Origin: Cellvibrionaceae bacterium
Lineage (GTDB): Bacteria; Pseudomonadota; Gammaproteobacteria; Pseudomonadales; Cellvibrionaceae
Length of the DNA stretch: 64,000 bases
Assembly: GCA_024707385.1 (NCBI GenBank)
Contig: JANPZW010000001.1
Span: forward strand, 96,528-160,527
Direction: 5' to 3'
The stretch's first letter is position 1; every line of letters starts with the position of its first letter. Below, piece after piece: positions 47,105-54,334 of the stretch. The translations under genes were made by a program, and so were the position numbers. The notes under the pieces are model-generated. The model was not told where the DNA came from, did no database searches, and was given only the letters and a program-made list of their open reading frames with translations.

Positions 47105-47518
47105 ATGCCATATCAGAATCTAGAAGATGGTTTGTATGTCCTGAAACAGCATTCCGAAAAAAATGGGCTTGCTATCGACCATTATGGACTAATTGATGTG
47201 GGGAATGTATTAGGCCATCCAAAAGTAGACGGCAGCCATCCTGTCGTAATTCACCAATCTCCGCCACAAATAAGGGTCGACTGGCTAAGAGATACGGGCG
47301 GGTGGCAAGTGTTAGGAAAAGTAATTGACCTGGATGGCGCTAAGCAACGGCTGCGTACAGCCTTCCAAAATCCAAGTTACGATCTGTTTGGTAACAATTG
47401 TGAGCACTTTGCACGCTTTGTTGCATTTAACCAAAAGTACAGCTCACAGGTTCTGTGGGGTACTGCCAGTGCAGCAGCGATCGGCTATTTGGCTTATAAC
47501 TTATTTAAAGACCTATAG
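47105..47518 (+). CDS. LRAT/NlpC-P60-like (H-box/NC) protein
   Basis: 137 residues. AIDHYGLIDVG (His near 24) and FGNNCEHFARF (Cys near 98) match the His and NCEHF motifs of the LRAT (lecithin:retinol acyltransferase-like, circularly permuted NlpC/P60) family. A C-terminal helix (GTASAAAIGYLAYNLF) could insert in a membrane. Such proteins act as acyltransferases or thiol hydrolases, and bacterial versions are often in accessory or conflict loci. The role is inferred. Confidence 0.75.
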   Translation: MPYQNLEDGLYVLKQHSEKNGLAIDHYGLIDVGNVLGHPKVDGSHPVVIHQSPPQIRVDWLRDTGGWQVLGKVIDLDGAKQRLRTAFQNPSYDLFGNNCEHFARFVAFNQKYSSQVLWGTASAAAIGYLAYNLFKDL

Positions 47519-47603
47519 TCGGGTAGATATAACAAGATTGTAAGTCGGAACCAAAAGCCTAATGGGTGATCCCGGCTTCTCTCAAGTTGGCTTAACAAAT
47601 GGA

Positions 47604-47664
47604 GTTGGGGCAGGTCTTACATTTACGCTTGAGCAGTCGTGTCAAATGTAAGACCTGACCCCGA
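47604..47664. repeat. Palindromic element R2
   Basis: Best-preserved copy: GTTGGGGCAGGTCTTACATTT left arm, AAATGTAAGACCTGACCCCGA right arm, an inverted repeat of about 20 bases with a GAGCAG-containing spacer. Confidence 0.85.
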
Positions 47665-47701
47665 CCACGCTCAGTGTTGTGTTTTTAAAGGAATAAAGCA
47701 G

Positions 47702-48439
47702 ATGTTGTCTGATTCTGATATAGAAAAGGCCGTAAAAGGGGCGCTAGAAGATATTGTCCCAGCAGGTAATGATAGGACATGGCTTGTTGAATACTTGTAC
47801 AAGCATAAGATTGGCAATAGATTGCCTCGCGGAAAGAAATTTAATTTCTATCGAGGAATCGAAAACCGCTCTCGATGGTCGAAAACTGTGAAAGAGCATA
47901 TGTATGTGGTAGCCAATAAAACTTATCATAATCGAATTTCTCCGTTTTTATTATCTCAGCTCACCATGCTAGATTTTGGGTGCATAAAAGATGATTGCAA
48001 ATTAAATACTGGTGTTGTTTTAGATGTGATTTCGAAGCTTGAAGGAGAGTCGCAATACGCACCTTCTACAGATTTGGTAAAACACGATATTAAATTTAAG
48101 CGCAAAGGTTTGTTCGCAAATTACAAGCATACTCATGTGCCGATGCTGCCAAATGCATATCTTGCAATGTTAAGTCAAGAAAATGCCGTCAAAAGTATCG
48201 TGGAGAACGTTGATAGATCATCACTTGTAGTAAATCTCGATAAAGTGGAAAGCGGGATTAAGTCAAAGGGAAAAGCCAAGGGAGGACGAATGACTGGTCA
48301 TTGGCTAATTACGCGTGAGGACACTGGTGTTACTATCTATATTGGGGTATTCCCTCACGCGCGCTGCAATGGGTTAGATGAAGGCTGGATATTTGAGCAA
48401 TTGCAAGAATCAGAGAGGCTTTTGCGGCAACAAACATAA
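47702..48439 (+). CDS. Unknown protein in the accessory array
   Basis: 245 residues from ATG 47702 with AAAGGAA upstream; the earlier in-frame start lies inside repeat R2. Lys-rich N-terminal half (YKHKIGNRLPRGKKFNFYRG), no signal peptide or helices. The C-terminal part (GHWLITREDTGVTIYIG) looks like a beta-hairpin domain. No family recognised. AT-rich. Confidence 0.6.
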   Translation: MLSDSDIEKAVKGALEDIVPAGNDRTWLVEYLYKHKIGNRLPRGKKFNFYRGIENRSRWSKTVKEHMYVVANKTYHNRISPFLLSQLTMLDFGCIKDDCKLNTGVVLDVISKLEGESQYAPSTDLVKHDIKFKRKGLFANYKHTHVPMLPNAYLAMLSQENAVKSIVENVDRSSLVVNLDKVESGIKSKGKAKGGRMTGHWLITREDTGVTIYIGVFPHARCNGLDEGWIFEQLQESERLLRQQT

Positions 48440-48555
48440 AAACCGCAAGCAGTCGGAATATTTTCCGTTCCTTGTTTTGCGGTTTACGCCATGCTACCGC
48501 AAAACAATCCACTCCACATATTCCGCGGGCGTTAAGCCCCGAGAAAACCATATCA

Positions 48556-49249
48556 GTGAAATTTCCAGTCCTTGATGGCGCTATTGCCAATTGCATCGTT
48601 AATGGTAAGCGGTTGCAGGAGGATGCTCGCTTGCTACTTGACTTTGATCGCAATCCTTCCGCACTCTCGGTGGCAATATTGGCACAAGAAGAGTTTGCGA
48701 AAGCCTTCTTACTCATCCTTGCGCGTCGCAAGGTGCTACCTTGGACTCCGGAGTTTCAGCGAGCATTGCGAAGTCATGAGTGCAAGCATCTTGCGGGAGT
48801 TATGATCGAGTGGCTCGGCCCATCACTTGATGAAGCCTTGAGCCGAGCAAGGAAAGGTATAGAAGGCAAGGGGATTGAATACCTTCCTCCAGATGTTGCT
48901 GTCGCATTGAATATTCTAAGGCACGAAAAGTTTGAGCGATTTCGCCGCGGCTACAGCGATAAACACCCAGAAGACGGTGGAGCATCTCGCAAGATTGCGG
49001 AGGGCTTATTAGACCGAATTAAGCAGAGGGGGCTTGTACGTCGGCCTAGACAAAAGTGGCATGGTCTCTTCTGAGCCGTTATCGGTTACTGCGAAGCAGG
49101 CGCAGGACCAACTGCATCGTGCCGAACAATATCGAGAATTCGTGTCAGATGCAGACGCGGGTTGCGTTTTGTCATTTGTTGAGTACCGACTTTTTTGTGA
49201 GATTGTGGCGGCTGTATTTAAAGATCTTGCTGAGAGTGCCCATGCGTAA
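48556..49249 (+). CDS. AbiV-like (HEPN) abortive-infection protein (frameshifted)
   Basis: From GTG 48556. The N-terminal helical hairpin GKRLQEDARLLLDFDRN plus ALSVAILAQEEFAKAF matches the AbiV/HEPN pattern (NAxxLxxDAxxL ... LAxEExGKA). After 49028 the tail is in another frame: RG-LYVGLDKSGMVSSEP, the YVD-like C-terminus of the family. The break is the G5 at 49028-49032; G4 joins the frames into about 230 residues. AbiV blocks phage protein synthesis in Lactococcus; whether this one does is inference. The stop TAA lies inside GCGTAACAAGCGC, next to repeat R3. Confidence 0.7.
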
Positions 49250-49263
49250 CAAGCGCACAAGGC

Positions 49264-49318
49264 GTTGGGCCAGGTCTTACATTTCACGTGTGAGCTGCTA
49301 TGTAAGACCTGACTCCGA
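49264..49318. repeat. Palindromic element R3
   Basis: GTTGGGCCAGGTCTTACATTT ... ATGTAAGACCTGACTCCGA. Spacer is shorter than in R2; arms still pair. Confidence 0.8.
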
Positions 49319-49324
49319 TCATCC

Positions 49325-49477
49325 ATGAGAGCAAAAGAAAATGCGGTAAGGGGTGTGGCTAACGTGGCTTCCGAAGTCTTTGATTATATTCTTGAAGCAG
49401 CAGCGGGAGTAGCAATAAACACGACGAAACATAATCTGCAGAAGTTTTTGTCTCCACGACCAAGGACGTTTAAATGA
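49325..49477 (+). CDS. 50-residue small protein, coupled to the next gene
   Basis: ATG 49325 to TGA 49475-49477. The stop overlaps the next ATG as ATGA, a classic coupling. Sequence MRAKENAVRGVANVASE... is a short amphipathic helix followed by a basic tail. No known family. Too short for most gene callers. Confidence 0.55.
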   Translation: MRAKENAVRGVANVASEVFDYILEAAAGVAINTTKHNLQKFLSPRPRTFK

Positions 49478-49953
49478 CCGGGGAAATGAAGTTATCCTTG
49501 ATTGAAAGATTTCTTAGTGCTTTCCTGTTTTTCGCATTTTCAATAGCAAGCATAATTTGGTTTTCTTTAAGCGCATTCTATTCGGTTTTAGGCGTGATTA
49601 ATTCAGACCCCATTCTATATTTCAACAAAGGGGCAATGTATATGCTTGGCGTTTCAATAGGAGGCATTTCACTTTCTATCGGCGTTGCATATCACAGCAT
49701 ATTTCTACAAAAGGTCCCAGAAAAAGTCGAAAAAGCCCTTGTGACGGGTGCGGCTATCGGAGTTCTGGTAATGATTATTCTGCCGCAGGTGGCTCACTTC
49801 GGTGTCAGCAGGATAATGCATGGTCGCCAATACATTGAATGCCAAAAAGCGGAGTATAGGTGGTTGTTGTATAAGAAATTTGTTTATACAAAAAATCAAG
49901 ATGTTTGCCAAAATCTAGTTGCAGAAATAACAAAAAGGTCAAGAGGGCGCTGA
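49474..49953 (+). CDS. Small membrane protein in the accessory array
   Basis: 159 residues, three or four hydrophobic helices (FLSAFLFFAFSIASIIWF, MLGVSIGGISLSIGVAY, GAAIGVLVMIILP) and a basic, Cys-containing C-terminus (IECQKAEYRWLLYKKF). Resembles DUF1240-type membrane proteins in layout; not sure. Coupled by ATGA to the 50-residue protein, a pair reminiscent of small toxin/immunity modules (inference). Confidence 0.6.
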   Translation: MTGEMKLSLIERFLSAFLFFAFSIASIIWFSLSAFYSVLGVINSDPILYFNKGAMYMLGVSIGGISLSIGVAYHSIFLQKVPEKVEKALVTGAAIGVLVMIILPQVAHFGVSRIMHGRQYIECQKAEYRWLLYKKFVYTKNQDVCQNLVAEITKRSRGR

Positions 49954-49990
49954 AAAGCGCGCCGCTTAGCTTGGTGTTAAGAGATTTGAG

Positions 49991-50047
49991 GTCAGGTTGA
50001 ACGTTTTACACGTGAGCAGCTCTGTCAAATGTAAAACCTGAACCCGA
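49991..50047. repeat. Palindromic element R4
   Basis: Left arm diverged (CAGGTTGAACGTTTTACACG), right arm and centre match: GTGAGCAGCTCTGTC + AAATGTAAAACCTGAACCCGA. Confidence 0.75.
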
Positions 50048-50132
50048 TCATTGCGGCGTCCATGATTTGCGGTTTAAGTGCTACCTTCGAATACTTTTAT
50101 ATGGTAATTAAGTGGAATATCGGGGAGGGATA

Positions 50133-50468
50133 ATGGACGAGATTCAGATAGCAGAGTTTCTAAAAAGGCCGGCTCTAAAAAGGCTTGATGATCAAGCGCG
50201 GGAGGAGCTGAGATCTGCGCTGAGGCAGCAGCCGATTGTGAGCATTTCTGATGATGTAAGCCTGGATCTGGCCGACTTCGAAAAGAGCCATCGCCTGTTT
50301 TCCGAAAATGTCATCCAGCCTGTTTTAAAGCGTTTTCAGGAGCGGCAAAATCAGAAGCTTAGGCAGGAGCGGATGTCTTATCTTTACAAAAGATGCAAAG
50401 CTAAAGATGTGCATTTTTTTTGTAACATTGCTATTAATTGCAATCGGCGTCTTTCTAGGAGTCATTTG
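50133..50468 (+). CDS. Tail-anchored small protein (frameshifted)
   Basis: From ATG 50133 behind GGGAGG: about 90 helical, charged residues (IAEFLKRPALKRLDDQAREE), then a frame change near 50393-50396. The +1 frame gives KMCIFFVTLLLIAIGVFLGVI and a stop at 50466-50468, a perfect C-terminal membrane helix; dropping one A in TAAAG joins them (about 111 residues). Without the correction the helix is lost. No family recognised. Confidence 0.6.
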
Positions 50469-50827
50469 AGTAGACTCGCCAAAAATTGAGTTTAAAGCCG
50501 ATCAGTGTTGCACCTGCCACCAATAATAAAATCCATCCAAAAGCCATGGTGATTCGGGGAGGAAGTTTGGCGTTGAGCTCGGAAATAAAATCAGAGCCAG
50601 AAGGGCGTTGGGGTCTTACATTTTACATTTAGATTCAGTTCGGATATGTCGGTTGTGAGACCTGGCCCTGGCTTTTCGGGCAATTCTCCTCAAATTGCTT
50701 GCCAACATGTCAAACCAGACGATAAGTTTTAGGTCGGCGATGGTTCGCGTACAGTTGCGCAAGAAGTGATACAGATGCCGCTTTACATTGACAATAACTA
50801 GGTCAGTTGGGCTTTAATGAGGTTGAG
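50469..50827. other. Intergenic region with R5
   Basis: No gene apart from R5 at 50607-50670. The rest shows nothing I can interpret. Confidence 0.5.
50607..50670. repeat. Palindromic element R5 (most diverged)
   Basis: GTTGGGGTCTTACATTTTACATTT left arm kept; the centre and right arm (ATGTCGGTTGTGAGACCTGG) are partly rewritten. Confidence 0.6.
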
Positions 50828-51424
50828 ATGCGCTTTGTTTTAGGTCCGATTCCCCAGGACACTGATTTTCACCCTGATGAAGATGGTTGGTACATTTGCA
50901 GAGAGTTGAATCCAAAACTCGCCGCATGGATTATAGGGCCGTTCGTTGCATCAATTGTAATGTTGGTTTTATGTATAGTTATCTTGGTGTTCACGGAAAT
51001 TCGGCCCGATGGCTTCTCGCTTTTGGGTTTTTTGGCTTGTTATTTTTTTGTTATCGTGGCCCATGAGGCTATTCATGCAGTCTGTCAGCCTGATCGGGGC
51101 CTTTCTGGAAAGTCGATTTATGGCTTTTGGCCTTCGAGAGGCATTTGTTTCACGCATTTCGAAGGTTCTCGGTCGAGAGCAAACTTTCTTGTGGGAATTA
51201 TTGCCCCATTTATCATCTTGACAGTTCTTCCGCTCATGCTGACTGTGATTTTCGGTTGGAGGTCATGGGTCGTGGGTGTCATAATAATCTGGAATGGCCT
51301 TAGCAGCGCACTCGATCTAGTTGGTTTTGGTAATGTCCTGGCCTCGATTCCCAGAAATGCCAAGGTCCGCAATTTGGGCTGGCGCACCTACTGGATGCCA
51401 GAAAATCAGGGCTCTAACAGCTGA
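50828..51424 (+). CDS. DUF3267-like membrane zinc-protease-fold protein
   Basis: About 198 residues from ATG 50828; a TTG at 50807 is an alternative start. Four or five helices and a zincin motif HEAIHAV (AHEAIHAVCQ) at the end of the second helix, typical of DUF3267 putative site-2-like metallopeptidases. A later conserved-looking N-x-x-x-x-D (NGLSSALDLVG) could complete the zinc site. It is the last gene in the accessory array. Substrate unknown. Confidence 0.7.
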   Translation: MRFVLGPIPQDTDFHPDEDGWYICRELNPKLAAWIIGPFVASIVMLVLCIVILVFTEIRPDGFSLLGFLACYFFVIVAHEAIHAVCQPDRGLSGKSIYGFWPSRGICFTHFEGSRSRANFLVGIIAPFIILTVLPLMLTVIFGWRSWVVGVIIIWNGLSSALDLVGFGNVLASIPRNAKVRNLGWRTYWMPENQGSNS

Positions 51425-51476
51425 TGAGTGCGGATTGCGCGAGGCCGCAAGTGCTCAGTAGAGGCATGTTTGCAGA

Positions 51477-51534
51477 GTTGGGGGCGGGTCTTACATTTTA
51501 CGCGTGAGCAGCTGTGTCAAATGTAATACCCCGA
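51477..51534. repeat. Palindromic element R6
   Basis: GTTGGGGGCGGGTCTTACATTTTA ... GTGAGCAGCTGTGTC + AAATGTAATACCCCGA. Marks the right end of the array, just before the minus-strand YjdF-like gene. Confidence 0.8.
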
Positions 51535-51551
51535 TCCTTTTATCTTCAAAC

Positions 51552-52217
51552 CTACTTCCTCCGCGAAAACAAATGCGGATTCCTTTCAATAAACGCCTCA
51601 ATCCAACGCTCCAAAAACGACGTATTACACACAACTTTCAAGTTGTAGTAACCAATCAAACTGATGACCAGTGCGCCTATGGTGTCGACGATTAAGTCCA
51701 CCATGGTATCCAGCAGGCCGGAGGGGTCGTGGAGCATGGGTTTTTGCATGTTGGTGCCGAAGAAGGTGTCCATGCTGAATTCGAAGATTTCCCACAGGGC
51801 GCCGAGGCCGACGGCAAATAGAAAAGCAAAGAAGGCGACGAAGCCCGGTTTGAGTTGCATGCCGATTTTTTCGATTTCGTTGAGTACGTGTACCAGCAAA
51901 AATCCCACGATGCCCAACAAAAATCCGGAGGAGGTGTGCAGCACTATGTCCCACCACCAAAAGCGGGTGTAGTAGCCGCGCATTTCGCCTAAAAATAGTG
52001 CGGCGAATGCAAAGGCAATTCCCATTAATTGCAGTTGCGGTGGAATATGCACGCGGAAGCGGCGCTCTACGATGTAGGGAATAAAGGTGATGCCGATAAT
52101 GCCGGCGGCGGAAAACGCCGGTAGCCAATTCTGTCTCCACAGCGCGAGAAGTAATTCCAGAAAGAGTATTCCCTGGAGGACATAACATATGCGGCGGTGG
52201 ATGGAGATGTCGTTCAT
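51552..52217 (-). CDS. YjdF/DUF2238-like inner-membrane protein
   Basis: 221 residues with about six helices. Conserved-looking polar residues in helices: WWWDIVLHTSSGFLLG, ALWEIFEFSMD, DTMVDLIVDTIGA, the pattern of YjdF/DUF2238 proteins. Begins six bases after the GH97 stop, so it belongs to the same operon. Function of the family is unknown. Confidence 0.8.
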   Translation of the reverse strand: MNDISIHRRICYVLQGILFLELLLALWRQNWLPAFSAAGIIGITFIPYIVERRFRVHIPPQLQLMGIAFAFAALFLGEMRGYYTRFWWWDIVLHTSSGFLLGIVGFLLVHVLNEIEKIGMQLKPGFVAFFAFLFAVGLGALWEIFEFSMDTFFGTNMQKPMLHDPSGLLDTMVDLIVDTIGALVISLIGYYNLKVVCNTSFLERWIEAFIERNPHLFSRRK

Positions 52218-52223
52218 ATGGGG

Positions 52224-54263
52224 TTATTCGCGCTTGTTGTCGGCGTTTTCGCTCAAGACCACCACGGCTCCGCCGGAGCCTGCCAGGGCGAGTTTTACGC
52301 TTTTGCGTTTATTAAGGGTTTGGTGAGTTTTGGTCACGCTGGAAATGGTTTTGCTGTCCTGCCAAATCTCCGCGCTGTAAGTGCCATCGGCTAAAAAATC
52401 CAACGGAATTTTAATTTTGCGCGGGGTTTCATTGGTCATAGCGCCTATATACCACTGCGTGCCTTTGCGTTTGGCGAGCACGACATATTCGCCGATATCG
52501 CCTTGTAAAAATCGCGTTTCATCCCAGGTGACGGGAACGTCGCGGAGAAATTCCAAACCGTCTGCCCATTCGTTTTCCGGCTGCGGCCAAATGCCGTTGG
52601 TTTTGCTGTAGGTGATGGGGGAGTCCGACAGCATTTGCAGCGGGCTGTCGTACACCACGTACATCGCCAAGGCGTGTCCGCGTGTGGTTTGCACATAGGG
52701 CAGGGTGTTGCGCCATAACTTGGGCATGTCGGCCGGGGTGGTGTGGCGGAAGCCGCCGGGGGTGTAATCCATGGGGCCTAATATCATGCGCGTGTAAGGC
52801 AGGGTGACGTTGTGACGCGCGGTAATGCGCGAGCTCCATTTATTAAATTCGCCCCCCATGACACCTTCCTGCGTGAGCAGGTGCGGGTAGGTGCGGTTCA
52901 TGCCATTGGCGGCCATGGAGCCGTGTAAATCCACCATGATGTGATGTTGCGCGGCCATGCTCAGCAGTTTGTGGTAGTAGTCCACCATTTCCTGATCGGA
53001 CCTTTCCATAAAATCCACTTTAATGCCTTTAACACCCCATTGTTGATAGGTTTTCAGCGCGTCTTCCATTTGCCAATCCAGTTGCTTCCACTGCAACCAC
53101 AACCAAACTCCCACATTATTTTCTTTGGCGTAGCGCAGAATTTCTGGCAGATCCATCTCGGCAATGGGTTTGAGTACATCGGAGCCGGGTTTGCTATTGA
53201 GTGAGGTGCCTTGGTGCCAGCCGGCGTCAATCAGAATGTATTCGAGTTTAAGCGCTGCGGCAAAATCGATATAAGCCTTGTAGGTGGCGGTGTTCATGCC
53301 CGGTTTTACGCTGGTATCGCGCAGGGCGACTTGATTGTCGTTCCACCAATCCCAGGCGACTTTGCCGGGTTTTATCCAGCTGGTGTCAGTAAGCGCCGAA
53401 GGTTCACCTAATAAAGTGACGAGGGATGATGCCATTAAATCTCCGGCTTGGTCGCCGATTAAAATAATGCGCCAAGGCGTGGTGAAATTTTTATTTAGCG
53501 TGCCTTTAACGGCGACCACGTCCAAACCATCGCGGCGGCTGTCGAAGCGGGGAGTCAACACGGAGGAGACGCCGAGGCGGCCATCACCCAAGCCAGCGTA
53601 CCAACTGCCGGGGTAATCGCGCAGATTGGATTCGGCCAGGGCAAAAGTGGTTTGGCCGTGGCCGGTTTTGCACACCAGGGGATGATCATAAAGTTGGTGT
53701 TGGCGAATTTTGGAGGCTTTGACGGGATCAAATTCGCCTTCGTGACCGTTGGAGAATTTACCGAGATTTAAACCAAAACATTGGTAATCCGCAGGAAAGA
53801 AAAATCCGGTCATTTCATATTGAATGCTGAATTCTTTAAAGGGATTTTTGGTCGGCAATTCATAGCGTAGGGCGATGCCTTGATCGTAGGCGCGTATCTG
53901 AATGTTGAGATATTTTTGTGGTGTTTTAGTGTTGGCGAATTCTGCGACGAGATATTTGTAATGATCATTCAATGTTTGGTGCGGTCCTGCCACCATCTGG
54001 TATTGCTCCCGCACCGATTGGCGGGAGTGAGATAACAAGGTCATCTCGCCGTCACCGAGGCGGTCGTTATCAATGGCAAAACCTAACGACGAATCCACAA
54101 TAATCGGCTTGCCGTCGCGCTCTACCTGATAGCGCAAACCGGCTTCGGTATTGGATAGGGACAGCGAAATGCGTTTGTCGGGTGAACTGACCACCAGGGT
54201 TTCCGCCAGAAGCGGGGTGATGGGCAAAAGACACAGTAAAACCAGGTATCGCAATTGAATCAT
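52224..54263 (-). CDS. GH97 glycoside hydrolase (alpha-galactosidase/alpha-glucosidase type)
   Basis: 679 residues with a signal peptide (LLCLLPITPLLA). N-terminal beta-sandwich (about 25-275), then a (beta/alpha)8 barrel (WDWWNDNQVAL ... EYILIDAGWH) and a C-terminal beta domain. WGVKGIKVDFMERSDQ carries an Asp where the retaining GH97 enzymes have their nucleophile. In MVDLHGSMAANG a Gly follows the His where inverting SusB-type enzymes carry a catalytic Glu. I therefore lean to a retaining alpha-galactosidase-like enzyme. It is periplasmic. Specificity is inferred from memory of the family. Confidence 0.85.
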   Translation of the reverse strand: MIQLRYLVLLCLLPITPLLAETLVVSSPDKRISLSLSNTEAGLRYQVERDGKPIIVDSSLGFAIDNDRLGDGEMTLLSHSRQSVREQYQMVAGPHQTLNDHYKYLVAEFANTKTPQKYLNIQIRAYDQGIALRYELPTKNPFKEFSIQYEMTGFFFPADYQCFGLNLGKFSNGHEGEFDPVKASKIRQHQLYDHPLVCKTGHGQTTFALAESNLRDYPGSWYAGLGDGRLGVSSVLTPRFDSRRDGLDVVAVKGTLNKNFTTPWRIILIGDQAGDLMASSLVTLLGEPSALTDTSWIKPGKVAWDWWNDNQVALRDTSVKPGMNTATYKAYIDFAAALKLEYILIDAGWHQGTSLNSKPGSDVLKPIAEMDLPEILRYAKENNVGVWLWLQWKQLDWQMEDALKTYQQWGVKGIKVDFMERSDQEMVDYYHKLLSMAAQHHIMVDLHGSMAANGMNRTYPHLLTQEGVMGGEFNKWSSRITARHNVTLPYTRMILGPMDYTPGGFRHTTPADMPKLWRNTLPYVQTTRGHALAMYVVYDSPLQMLSDSPITYSKTNGIWPQPENEWADGLEFLRDVPVTWDETRFLQGDIGEYVVLAKRKGTQWYIGAMTNETPRKIKIPLDFLADGTYSAEIWQDSKTISSVTKTHQTLNKRKSVKLALAGSGGAVVVLSENADNKRE

Positions 54264-54277
54264 GAGGATGTCCCAAA

Positions 54278-54302
54278 ATAAAAAGCCGCCCGAAGGCGGC
54301 TA
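54278..54302 (-). terminator. Terminator of GLUG protein gene copy A
   Basis: AGCCGCC CGAA GGCGGCT hairpin, T-run on the minus strand. The same hairpin recurs at 57238-57262. Confidence 0.85.
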
Positions 54303-54334
54303 TGGTGGTTTCTAATGGCGATCAATTCAAGTCA

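Noticed and set aside
47639..47701. Upstream in-frame start for the unknown gene at 47702
   Set aside because: It lies inside repeat R2 and lacks a ribosome binding site; ATG 47702 has one.
45225..51534. Calling R1-R6 integron attC sites outright
   Set aside because: They begin with GTT and end in ACCCCGA instead of starting with RYYYAAC and ending with GTTRRRY, and no integrase is present. Kept only as a hypothesis.
45225..51534. CRISPR array
   Set aside because: Spacings are 0.5-2.4 kb and contain genes; the repeats are far too far apart.
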